DNA from: Metallyticus violacea
Lineage: Eukaryota; Arthropoda; Insecta; Mantodea; Metallyticidae
Reading direction: 5' to 3'
NCBI GenBank assembly: GCA_030762175.1
Contig: CM060834.1
Location: 28,163,501-28,227,500, forward strand
Length of the DNA: 64,000 nt
In this document: in pieces, positions 47,415-57,301 of the stretch
How positions within the stretch are numbered: position 1 is the stretch's first letter
Layout of the letters: every line of letters begins with the position of its first letter
The notes under the pieces: generated by a model
The model's database searches: none
The model's input: only the letters and a program-made list of their open reading frames with translations
Told to the model about the DNA's origin: nothing
Position numbers and translations under genes: made by a program

Positions 47415-49262
47415 TTGGAAACTGTGGTGGTAACTGGGGTGTTCGAAATCCAAGCCCGGAACTCTACTAGTTACTTCTACAGAATTTGTTTGGCAGTTGG
47501 AGCTTGTGGCGCAGTAGGGTTCATTCTTCGTTGCACACAAAGGCGCAATAATTCTTTCCTCGTTTCACTTCTTAACCTAAACAGGCATTACAACACTTTG
47601 CACAACGCTATTCATTAGGAAAACGCTCAATTTCGAACAAAATTTCGTTATAGGGCATTGACATAACAGTGATATTCCTTTATGCTGTAAATCGCCACAG
47701 TTACTCGCTCAAGGACTACGTTTAGTAATCATTCGCTCAGATTGGAACTCCGAAATCCACTCCAAAATTAAGTTATAGGCCATTTACTCACATCTGAATG
47801 CAATATTGATGTTCGTTTTTGCAGTAAAATGCCCAAGTTGCTCACAGAGGGTTCCATTTGATTAATTTTGCTAGCTTTATTTGCTCGAACCTGAGAGTTT
47901 TCCTTCAGTAGGAGAAAGCTCATCATTGCTTAACATTTGCCTCCGTTTTCCCCCAGTCTTAGCCATAAAATAACGAGATGTTTCTAAATTGTTTATACCT
48001 GCAGACATCCGATTAGTGTAAAAGGTGTAGAAGATTTCAGATTAAGACACTGAGTAAATAAAGTGCTTAATGGTGTAAGGCTAGTCTTCTTGGTGGATTA
48101 GGCCCTTACCGGCCTATTTAGTTCCCTGGAAGATGAGGCAGTGTTTATAAGCTGCCACCCCCCCCCCAATTTAACTACAGTGATTATAGTAAGTAATTGC
48201 TAGATGGCTTGAAAAGGTTAAGTATCCATAACACAAATGTACAATTATTACAATTTCATAAGCCAAGTTCACGGGAATTATATTTTAATTCTTATTTTAT
48301 TCGTGAAATAGTTGTAATAAATATCACTAGAGGGTTTGAGCTTTCCAGATAAACTCGCTCATTACGTTCGTGAATTTATCGGCAATCTCAGACCCTCTTG
48401 TGATAATTCTTTTAAATTCTTCAACAATTTGAAACATTTATTTACTTGTTTTGGGGAGTGGAAGTGTGCAAAAAATGTAAAGCAGTTCGCCAGTGTGTTT
48501 AACGTTTTATAAATGTCATTAAGGTGTGTGTATTACTGTGATTAAAACATATTAAGGGTGTTTAGCTGTACTTGAGCAACATAGCCACCCCTGGTAGAAG
48601 TGTGAGTCGGTGATTAATAGGCTTTAGGAGACAAAAGAAAGGAAACAAACAAATGCGGGAAATATTAGACCAGCAACGGAGGGAGTGACTAAGAAAGACA
48701 AAAAGTCAAAAGAATGGTTGAGAAGATACGGAAGAACAATGAAGATTGAAAGGGGAAAGTAAAGAAAAGGTTGTGAAGGAAGACTGATGAAGGAGAGAAA
48801 CTAATCTGACGGTACATGGGAACTAATCGAAGGGAGAGAGTCATTCCAATGTTTGCTCTTGTTATTTTTGTAATTAAGTTTCTTTCCTCTTCTCGCTGCC
48901 AACTAACCATATGACGTGTGGGCCTCAATGCAATCTGGGGCCTATCTTTCAAGTGTTGTATTCTTAATCAACTTGCACTTGTTTATTTCAGGTATTTTTA
49001 TACAAGCAAAGGCTTTAAACAGGGCTGCTGTAAAGCTTCTGCACTGTATAAGATGTATAGGGATAGTGTAAGTTATGCTACTGATTTAAAGCAAAATAGT
49101 AACGCACATTTAATGAAACTCTCTGCACGTGTCCAAGAGCCAAGCTCGAAATATCTTGTGGTTTTTAGTGTTTAGTTTTACGTAAACTTTTATGTTAGCT
49201 TTTTATATTGCATTCTGAGTATTTTTATGAGTTTTGTACTTTTTATTATTCCATGAATAAAG
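47415..49262. other. Spacer
   Basis: Frames at 47406-47618 and 48689-49175 are not recognised. Confidence 0.4.
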
Positions 49263-49294
<32 letters not shown>

Positions 49295-49319
49295 ATATAT
49301 ATATATATATATATATATA
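49263..49319. repeat. Two TA arrays separated by AAG
   Basis: (TA)n, a three-base interruption, then (TA)n again. Open frames across it are low-complexity artefacts. Confidence 0.92.
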
Positions 49320-50099
49320 CATACATACAAATAATAGATGTACTCCAACAACGAAAGAAAGGGAAAATTATACATAGTAAAGCTGGAGGAAATGAGAGTA
49401 TTGATAGATGCATGTGATGAGTCTAGGCAATAAAATTTAGATTACAACAATCATACTTAATGTATCCCACTATACCTATATGTCCAAAAGTTTATATGAT
49501 ATTTGAAAAAGAAAGAATTGCATTTTCTTATTGGTTCACTCTATAAGACGAGTTCTTAAAGAAATGGGCTGCCAATGGAAAAAGTGCCAAAATTAAAGGA
49601 AAATATTATTTGAAAATAGCAATTGATTAAATGTGAGGCACAGATCTCCCGCCTGCTACCCCACAAGGAAACCAATTTGCATACTGAATACATGATAACT
49701 AATTAATAGTATATAATATCTCAAGTATTTTAAATATAAGGAACCATACTTTAGTATTCATATATAGCTTGTATTATATAAGAGTTTTAGAAAGGAGAGA
49801 GGATGATAAGAAGTCTGATAATTATTGTATAAGTATGTTCAATAAGTTAAACTATGTAAGAAAATTAAATATTAAAAACAGCAAGTGTTACAAAACAGTG
49901 CGGTCGCTCTTGGCCTCAGGCGAAAGACATAAGATGTTGAGATTCGTGCACCTGGCAAGGAGAGACTATGGCAATGGCTCTTTTGTGTGTCAGAGAAGAT
50001 ACTACTGCTATAAGAACAATGGGACAATCCTAAGGAGACGTTAACGCAAGCGTTTCTTTCTTAACATCACAGGAACGCTTGATCAGAAGTTCATCTATG
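49320..50099. other. Spacer
   Basis: A 91-codon plus-strand frame at 49769-50044 is not recognised. Confidence 0.4.
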
Positions 50100-50690
50100 A
50101 GAATTCAGAATTTTAAAGGAATGAGTTTGAGCGCCGTCGAATGAACTTTGACTCGCAGACTAGAACCTCAGATTTCACACGATAGAGTCCATGAGTTAAG
50201 TTATGAAGCCCCATAGCGCATCGTGGGACATGTGGTGACATTTTTGAAGTGAATATAAAAGGAGGAAACTTCCTCGTGACGCATGCACTCTTGAGTACAC
50301 AGTTCGGGCCTTCAATTCGCGCATTCTTGAGTATACAGTTCGGGCCTTCAATTCACGCATTCTCCAGATTTCAATGACGCATGAGGTTCAGGCAGTAAAC
50401 GTGTTCTGGGATTTCCAAGTAGTTATCATTTAGGCAGTTCCAGCAGTTTGTTCGAGCGGTGCAAGACTCCAAGTCGAGCAGAGTAGGCAAGTTAGACACT
50501 TCACGCGTATCACGCAGGTGGAAAGCAATTCGCTCAGTTTTCGTAAGCAGGCTATAAAAACATACATCGAGAGTTATTTCTCAAAGCCATTTATCCCTAA
50601 CTTCAGGTGCACTTCAAAATAAACGTTTGTACATTCTTCAACTTCAAGAATCTCAAACGAGTGGCTTCGCATATTTAGTTAACGTCGGCG
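50100..50690 (+). repeat. LTR-like segment, possible solo LTR
   Basis: Features in order: a TATA-like TATAAAAG (50254-50261) with a GC-richer leader after it, a 36-base-period tandem duplication (50285-50354), an AATAAA (50618-50623), and a final ttaacgtcggcggaca that could be the LTR end with adjoining primer site. It is less AT-rich than its surroundings. No second copy is in the window, and the exact ends and target duplication were not found, so this is inference from promoter-like organisation. Confidence 0.35.
50285..50354. repeat. Tandem duplication, 36-base period
   Basis: The string cttgagtacacagttcgggc and its following ccttcaattc recur at 50326 with a single change in the first part. 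Confidence 0.9.
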
Positions 50691-50931
50691 GACAGGGCAG
50701 CGCACCAGGAGGCAGCCATATGACAATGATGATAATAAGCACAACAATTAGTGAATGCAGCAAAGAGTTGTTATAACAATTCATATCCTTCTCCCTGATT
50801 CCGCGACTCCGTGAGCGCGAAACATCAGAATCGTAACCGGGAAGAAAACGAAACGGTTGCAAATGGCATGGCGCTGTATCTAAAAGCAATATTTTTGGGT
50901 CACTAACTTTACCTTTGTGTGTATATTTCTG

Positions 50932-50953
50932 TGTGTGTGTGTGTGTGTGTGTT
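50932..50953. repeat. GT microsatellite
   Basis: About ten GT units. Confidence 0.85.
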
Positions 50954-50970
50954 ATAAATTAAAAATAAAA

Positions 50971-51463
50971 TAACACTATGAACAATGTAACTAAAAATAA
51001 AAATAGCTAAAGAAACAGAAAACGATAATACAGTTATAGACACAGATTATATCTCGCTATATTTCAAAGTTCTGGAGTTAAGGCAAGTAGACTTGTCTTA
51101 GTGTTTTATCCTTTTTCTACTAATTTAACTATATATATTAAATTATAGTTATTAGTAATTATATATAATATATATAATAACTAGAAAAGCAAAAAAAAAG
51201 GATAAAAAACTTTGAAATTTTTCCAACTATCTGAGTTCTTCTCAGGTAGTTTTGAAGACATGGAAGAATTCAAGTAGTTTGAAATATAGCGATTACAAAT
51301 CTGTCACTTTTTCTAAGTGTTTTATTCTTTTCTACTTTTCTAGTTATTCCTATTTTAGTTACATTGTTAATAGTATTACATCATTTTTCATACATATATG
51401 ACAGCACAATATTATATATATTTCTGCTTCTCTAGCTCTTATTATTTTAGTTACATTGTTTAA
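50971..51463. repeat. Inverted-repeat cluster
   Basis: The left arm (50971-51068) begins taacactatgaacaatgtaa and ends ctcgctatatttcaaa. The reverse complement of 51278-51376 begins taatactattaacaatgtaa and ends atcgctatatttcaaa, with similarity throughout. A third, reversed copy of the aacaatgtaactaaaa part is at 51421-51461. Between the arms are a smaller hairpin, aactatctgag / ctcaggtagtt (51225-51251), and inverse copies of a gttttatcctttt-type string. It could be a foldback element or rearranged ends of a retroelement. No coding sequence was identified. Confidence 0.65.
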
Positions 51464-51599
51464 AGAGTTTATTTTCAATTTTAATATATAAACATACATA
51501 TATGTAATGGGACTTGGGTGGACAGTAATTTAACAATTAGGAAATGCAGGCAAAATGAAATTCAACTAGGCATATTGACTAAACCGAATTTCGGTAACC

Positions 51600-52320
51600 G
51601 TCTCATTGTCGTCCATGCAGGATACAAAATGGTTATGTAAAGAATTCATTAATAATTTTTCAAGCATGCAAAATCTCCGTAGATTATCATGGTCAAATGA
51701 GTTTCAGAAACTTTGAGCTTTGGATTGACAATCAGCTTCTTTCCAACCTCTCAGAGGAGAGTGTTGTGGATATGGATAATGCTTCGCAATATTCAGGTAA
51801 AGAAACCCTTTACGAAATACGCCGCAAAAGAAGAGGCGAAATTGTGGCTGATATCATGTCCAGAGGAATGAATGAATGAATGAATAGTGTTTAACGCCCG
51901 TTTTTGCTACAGAGGCACCACAGGCGATGGACACTGGTGATACATGAAATGAAATGATATTTTGGGAAAGGATTCATTTTTAAGGAAGGAATCGTTATAG
52001 GCCTAAGTTTAGGGTACCTCCCCGGCATTTGCCATTTATGAGGACTGAGGAAAACCTGGAAAAACCCTCAGTCAGGGAGGAGGTCCTGGCGGTATTCGAA
52101 CCCAGACCTGCCGCTCACGAGTCCGCGCCTTAACGACCTCGACCCCCTTGGCGGTCCAGACACATGAGAAAACCTAAATACTACATATTGATATAAAGAT
52201 CCATAAATGGCAAGAGAAAGTGTTCTGCATTGATGGAATATTAAAATTACTTGAACATGAAGCATTAAGTTTGCCCACATACTGAACCCCATGAGCTTGC
52301 GTGGTCTAAAGGAAAACGAT
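51600..52320 (+). pseudogene. IS630/Tc1-like DDE transposase split by SINE-A
   Basis: Left of the SINE (51600-51864) two frames give IVVHAG, then with a shift GYVKNSLIIFQACKI and DYHGQMSFRNFELWIDNQLL followed by SNLSEESVVDMDNASQYS. This is a recognisable DDE_3-type transposase core with the second catalytic residue in V-x-M-D-N-A. Right of it (52160-52320) reading resumes with GILKLLEHEALSLPTY and HTEPHELAWSKGK, matching H-x-V-L-x-L-P-P-Y-H-x-E-L-N-P-I-E-L-x-W, with the third catalytic position glutamate kept. The N-terminal part is not identified. Frameshifts and the SINE make it inactive. Confidence 0.65.
51865..52153 (-). mobile_element. SINE-A copy 7 (full length)
   Basis: Minus-strand SINE-A with an (AATG)n stretch at its 3' end (51866-51885), then agtgtttaacgcccgttttt, the body (gggtacctccccggcatttg) and the head ending in ccttaacgacctcgaccccc. 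Flanked by gtccaga at 51858-51864 and 52154-52160. It cuts a DDE transposase relic in two. Confidence 0.88.
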
Positions 52321-52324
52321 AAGC

Positions 52325-52639
52325 TGCAAAGCTTAATTTCTTCGGGTAACCACTGATTTCAAACCCACTTATATTTTTTAGCTGTGCACTCTTAGCAATT
52401 TGTATTAAAATAATATGGTAGTATTCCAGCAGTTGCTGTTACACATTGTATTGACTTTCATTGTTAGGAACGGAAAGAGATATTTTGCTACTTCAGTCTT
52501 GCTCAAGGGCTACCCCCCTCCCCAATGGCGCACTTCCAGGAGGAAAGGACAAATTGAGCAAAATGCCAGGCCCCCAGTATCCACGGGCGGTGAGGCTGGG
52601 ATATAGACGTTGTCCCTAGCTTTGATTCAGATAGAACAT
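52325..52639. other. Spacer
   Basis: Frame 52415-52606 is not recognised. Confidence 0.4.
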
Positions 52640-52925
52640 CCCGACTCCGGTGGAGTTACCACTCCAAGGATATTGAGCAGAAACTTTTTCAAAGCGCAAG
52701 CTACCGTCACACCGCACCATCTCAACTAGCCTGGCATTTTCTAGCATCTAGCAGAACCAACGAAACGAATTGATATGAAATAGGAATGAAATGGAATTCG
52801 TGTAAGCGACCAGGGGCAAGCACCATAAGTTACAAGTTCAGGATTGCCAGCCTTAAGGGATTTGAACACGAAACCTCCTGAAACCGAGTCCCAAGTTTAC
52901 TGTCTCAGCCACCTGCTCGTTACAT
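52640..52925 (-). mobile_element. Candidate third tRNA-derived SINE
   Basis: On the minus strand the right end reads GCAGGTGGCTGAGACAGTAA, then about 30 bases on GTGTTCAAATCCC, an A-box-like and B-box-like pair at tRNA spacing. A non-AT-rich body continues to about 52640 (ccggagtcgggatgttct). No second copy is in the window and no flanking duplication was found, so this is a candidate only. Confidence 0.4.
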
Positions 52926-52994
52926 TAACATTTATTAAGAGAGAAAATTAAAACATGTAATAATTCAAAGGTTAATTTCATAAATTTGGATAAA

Positions 52995-53028
<34 letters not shown>

Positions 53029-54890
53029 GGAAGACTAGAAGTACAAGTTTAACTTGCAAACGCATATGCAAAGTCTCAAAGAGGTAGAAAAACTGATACG
53101 AAACGTGGAAGGCCAAGGAAAACATGCCTATATATGAGTAGATGACGCTTAGTATTCAAGCACCATATCCATTGTTCTCTCTGCAACAGTCAAATAACTT
53201 AAAATCTCATGTTGCATTAAGATATGATTTTTTTCTTTTCTTTTCTTGTACGCTAGGGCTCCGCCTCCCCCAATACGATACGCTGTATATCTCTGCTTGA
53301 ATGCAACAAAAATCTCCAGAATATTGATAGCTAGTTTTGGGAAAATATTTGATAGAGCAAGCGTAAGCGAATGACAGCCTAATTCATTAAAATCTGTAAT
53401 GGGAGTATGAAAGGCCTATCCTTGTATTGTTAAATTTACCAATTTCTGTTCCCATTTTCTCAAGGACTGTTAAAGGTAATGAAATTAAAATTTTACCGCA
53501 TACAGATGAACATGATTGAAATTTGCTGATCTATTTTCACTACTATACCATGAATCTGAAACAAATTTTCAATTGGTTGCATTTTTTTCTAATTTTTTCC
53601 CAACATTTTATTTTTTTACATTGCCACATTTTGTACTAGTTACACCACAATAGATCCACATATCACAATAATATCATTAATAAATGCTAAAAGTTTCAAA
53701 GTGATATCTTTTACACATCATAAAAGAAAGGGGAAAGTTATGCAAAAAAAAAAAAAAAATGTAATTTTTCAATAATTGTCACCAAAAAAAGTTTTTACAG
53801 ATAAAGTAACTTTTTGAGGGAAACACCAGCTAAAGCTCTCCAATATTGGTAAACAACAAAGATGATGTTATAGAAACAAACGCTGCCAGTTTATGAAATA
53901 CATTTTTTTCTATCATCAAGAGAAACCACAGCCCTCTATAGGAAATAGTTGAGATATGGACTTTTAAATGAAAAAGTGCTTGCCAAATCCGAAAAAATGA
54001 CTTCTTCCTTGGCATAATTAAAACTTTATTGCAATTCTTATAACAAAGGAATATTAATCAATACCATGTCAAAATAAATACAGAATTCCAAATATTAAAA
54101 TTGTACAAAATATGATTTTTCACCACTTTCCTCCCCTTAATGCTTCCCTTAATAAAGAATCTTTTCCTACCTAATTTGCAGTAGTCATAATAATCAAAGG
54201 AGATAATATCTTATCTATTCAATTACTTTATCTTCTATTATTATTTTTATTTAATTTGTTGTTTTCCTTGAAGTACAATTTTAATTAATTTAAAGTTATA
54301 TTGCTAATTTTTATGTTAATTTAATAATATATCTTTGTATTTGATATTCTGAATTTGTTATTAAAAGTTTCTCATCGGCATATAATATTACGGGATAAAT
54401 CGTAGCATTAAGGAATGAATAAGTTGTTACTAGATTAATAGAATACTTTAATTTTAAATGTATGAACAAACGTAAAATTCTCGCCATTTTTAAATATGTT
54501 GAAAGTGTTCACATTTGTTATTCTATTCTAGGGATCTCTGATATGAGGGTGTTTGATATTAAAGGGAACTAATTCATTCTTAGCTACAAACCTTCATTTT
54601 TCTACAATGTCTCCTAAAAATCCAACGCACTTGCTACAGCGCTTCTCTAGGGTTGTAATTTCCTCGTGGTAGTGATTACTTAGAGGCCCTCAAAATACTC
54701 ATATGCCTCGTGTCTTTCAGGTAGAGATCTTTGGATCATGACCTGTGCTCAAGAACATTCAAAAAGGCTGCCACGGTAAGCACATTCTGATCCTTTCTGA
54801 TAGTCTAGTTTGCTCTTCGAGTACTTGCTTTTTACCAATATAATTCAAAGCTTGTACGGGGGCCGTTGTCAAACTCTGATGATTCTGTCA
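52926..54890. other. AT-rich spacer
   Basis: Contains an ATT array and a 16-A run at 53744-53759. No gene recognised. Confidence 0.5.
52994..53028. repeat. ATT trinucleotide repeat
   Basis: About eleven to twelve (ATT) units. Confidence 0.9.
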
Positions 54891-54894
54891 CGCG

Positions 54895-55620
54895 ACTACC
54901 GTACAGTTGAGATGGGTGGCAGGCGATCGAGGCGTGACGTGATACGGAATGAAGAAGCAGACAAACTGGCCAAGAAGGTGGTCAGCTCTTATATTGGACT
55001 TGATCCAGCCTGCGGTGTTAGTAAATCCGTAGCTAGAACCGTAATAAGGCTATATGGGCTAGGGATCAACACAAGAAACGATGGTTCAATTATGCGGACA
55101 AACTCTTGGCAAAATCTTTGTCGATGGACCTAAACCCACACGTATTAAAACACTCCTAAAGTTGGGAAGGAAGAGTTTAAACGAGTGATGGAATTAATTA
55201 TTAGTCATGGTCATTTCAGGAAACATCTCCAGATAATGGGGCTCTTTCAGGGAGAGACCCGGCCGACGTCGTTAAGGAGCGGAATCGTGAGCGGGAGGTC
55301 TGGGATTCGAATCCCATCAGGACCGTCCTCCTTGACTGAGGTTTTTTGCAGGTTTTCCTCAGTCCTCATAACTGGCAAATGCCGGGGAGGTACCTTAAAC
55401 TTAGGCCTAGAACGCTTTCTTCCTTAAAAAAAATCCCTTCCCAATATATCATTTCATCCCATGTATCATCAGTGTCACCGCCTGTGGTGCCTCAGTAGTA
55501 AAAACGGGCGTTAAACACCACTCTTTCAGGGAGAACCTATCTGCAGACTTTGTAAACAATATTACGAAACTGCAAAGCATATATCTTAGAATGTGAGGTT
55601 CTATAGAGGAGGGTCCACTC
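54895..55620 (+). pseudogene. Jockey-type LINE RNase H end, split by SINE-A
   Basis: From about 54900 one frame gives VQLRWVAGDRGVT and, after a shift, RNEEADKLAKKV, the W-V-x-G-H-x-G-x-x-G-N-E-x-A-D-x-L-A-K signature of the RNase H domain in Jockey/I-type LINEs. It continues as GLDPACGVSKSVARTVIR. After another shift TLLKLGRKSLN and VMELIISHGHFRKHLQIMGL follow, then LFQGE just at the SINE. Beyond it (55521 on) the text resumes as LFQGEPICRLCKQYYETAKH and a C-x-x-L zinc-knuckle-like end. The conserved histidine in the first motif is aspartate. Frameshifts and stops make it inactive. Confidence 0.75.
55256..55520 (+). mobile_element. SINE-A copy 8 with exact 14-base target duplication
   Basis: Plus-strand SINE-A from gacccggccgacgtcgttaa through the B box GGGATTCGAATCCC and the gccggggaggtaccttaaac body to aacgggcgttaaacacca. 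It is flanked exactly by ctctttcagggaga (55242-55255 and 55521-55534). The 265-base insert gives the cleanest definition of the family's ends. It interrupts the LINE RNase H relic, so it is younger than that LINE. Confidence 0.95.
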
Positions 55621-55624
55621 TTTG

Positions 55625-56198
55625 GTTCCAACTACTGCTACCACCACTATATACCTTCATTTGACTTACACTTGAGTCCAGGCAGGAAAGTTTTGAGCTT
55701 TGGTAATCCGAATGAAATAAGGTGGATAGGGTTGATGCAAAGTATTACAAACCTAGTGCTGTTTCTTTTTTCCCAATATCAGTATGCGAACCAAGTTTCT
55801 TGTTAACTCACCCTGGTAATTCTGTGACTTACAATCTTGAACAAGTCGGTGTACCGCGTTCGACTGCCATGGAAAGAGTGGTTCAAATAAATGAATTACA
55901 TCGTGTAACCATATTCGACATGCACGTGTTTAAAAGTTTTCAATGAAGTTAGGATAAAGGGCTTCCTTAAACATTTATTTCTAAATTACATCGACCATTG
56001 TTCCTTTATCGAGAGAGGGTTACAGAGGCAGTGCCACGAGTTCTTTGATATTCTCATTTTATTCTTTTTAGCAATCGATTGTTTTGCTACCAGTTCTCAT
56101 TACACAATGCTCGGCCTTCTGTAACAAACCACTACCTTTGCTTCGCTCGTTTTCCATTTCTCTCGCTTTCCTTTTACCTCCAATAATCGGCCCTGCTA
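55625..56198. other. Spacer
   Basis: Frame 55722-55946 is not recognised. Confidence 0.4.
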
Positions 56199-56393
56199 TC
56201 ACCAGATATAATGGTAGGTTTTACACTGTAATATATTACAGGCTACTGTAGCAAAAGGTGGATGGCCTACAAGCTTATCCCCCCTCCCCTCACACACACA
56301 TTTTGCTTCCATAATTACATGTCGATTACAATCAGATTCTATTGTTATGACCAGAAGAGCAATGGTTAGTAGTAGGGGAAATATATATTGCAC
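56199..56393 (-). CDS. Candidate small secreted cysteine-containing protein
   Basis: A 64-codon frame starts MQYIFPLLLTIALLVITIES, which looks like a signal peptide (a 15-residue hydrophobic core ending in small polar residues). A short region with five cysteines follows (about residues 22, 32, 34, 52 and 57). I recognise no family. The odd cysteine count, lack of a basic residue before the hydrophobic core, and lack of supporting exons or a promoter make chance likely. An acceptor-like tttgctacag lies inside the frame. Listed because it is the only frame in the window with a convincing secretory profile. Confidence 0.22.
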   Translation of the reverse strand: MQYIFPLLLTIALLVITIESDCNRHVIMEAKCVCEGRGDKLVGHPPFATVACNILQCKTYHYIW

Positions 56394-56723
56394 TTACCGC
56401 GCTGGCAAAAATGAAACAAAAACTTCTGCGATTAGATAATATTGTAAGATAGTTGTATCTCTTGATTATTACAAAACGATTAACTTAACAGAGCGTTAAC
56501 CTTGCTTGTTTTTCGTATAAATTATTGTCATTTTCAGTGGTCTGTTTTGAGTTACTGAGCTCTATATTACTAATAGTCTCTCTTAAGTTATACAGATGGT
56601 TCACCACACATCAGCTCAGAACTGATAATGGAAAAATCTATATAAAATTGTCTATAAAATTGTTGTTAGTTTATGTAGTATATTAGGTTTTAACTTAGCA
56701 CTGCCCAACCAGTAAAAACGATT
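56394..56723. other. AT-rich spacer
   Basis: Nothing recognised. Confidence 0.5.
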
Positions 56724-56731
56724 ATGAACTG

Positions 56732-56918
56732 CGTTTTTTTTTTTTTTTTTTTTATTTATTTCATTTATTTAAGGACGTTTTTATTAACATTTCTGGTCAG
56801 CCGAGCCCCATTCCCATTTTCTCAGAGGCTTCTTCTTTCAGGCTTTTACGTTCCATAAATCTACGGCATGGAATCCACGGCTCTACTTCTGTTGGAAGCC
56901 ATACTTTTACGTTCCGGG

Positions 56919-56960
<42 letters not shown>

Positions 56961-57032
56961 CATTTACCCTGCTCAACCCGCGACTTGGGTCTACGAGGCA
57001 AATACGGTTATCACTAGACCACCAGGACCAAC
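56732..57032 (-). mobile_element. SINE-B copy 3
   Basis: Minus strand. The left end is a 20-T run and tttatttaaggacgttttta. The body has ttacgttccataaatctacg and atggaatccacggctctact. The right end is the tRNA-like head (acccgcgacttgggtctacg, actagaccaccaggacc). An internal A run sits where copies 1 and 2 have a short A/T stretch. Flanked by atgaactg at 56724-56731 and 57033-57040. Confidence 0.82.
56919..56959. repeat. Internal poly-A run of 41
   Basis: An uninterrupted A run inside SINE-B copy 3 (poly-T in SINE orientation). Confidence 0.93.
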
Positions 57033-57254
57033 ATGAACTGAGGGATACGAGAAATAAATCACAAATTAATATTTTGTCACAGATACGAGACTGTCATTGA
57101 ACCTGTGACTGAAAACGTGACAAAATAATAATCACTCACGCATCACAGCTCTGTAGTAACAAATATAAACGTGTATTTCGCGAAAATTATTTTTATAAGT
57201 TAACACTATGTATTTTAACTATGTATCTAAATTTTGTTGCCATTCATTTATGAC

Positions 57255-57256
<2 letters not shown>

Positions 57257-57297
<41 letters not shown>
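57257..57297. repeat. GT microsatellite
   Basis: About 20 TG units just upstream of the second LTR-like repeat. The array in copy 1 lies at a different point, inside the repeat. Confidence 0.92.
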
Positions 57298-57300
<3 letters not shown>

Positions 57301-57301
57301 T

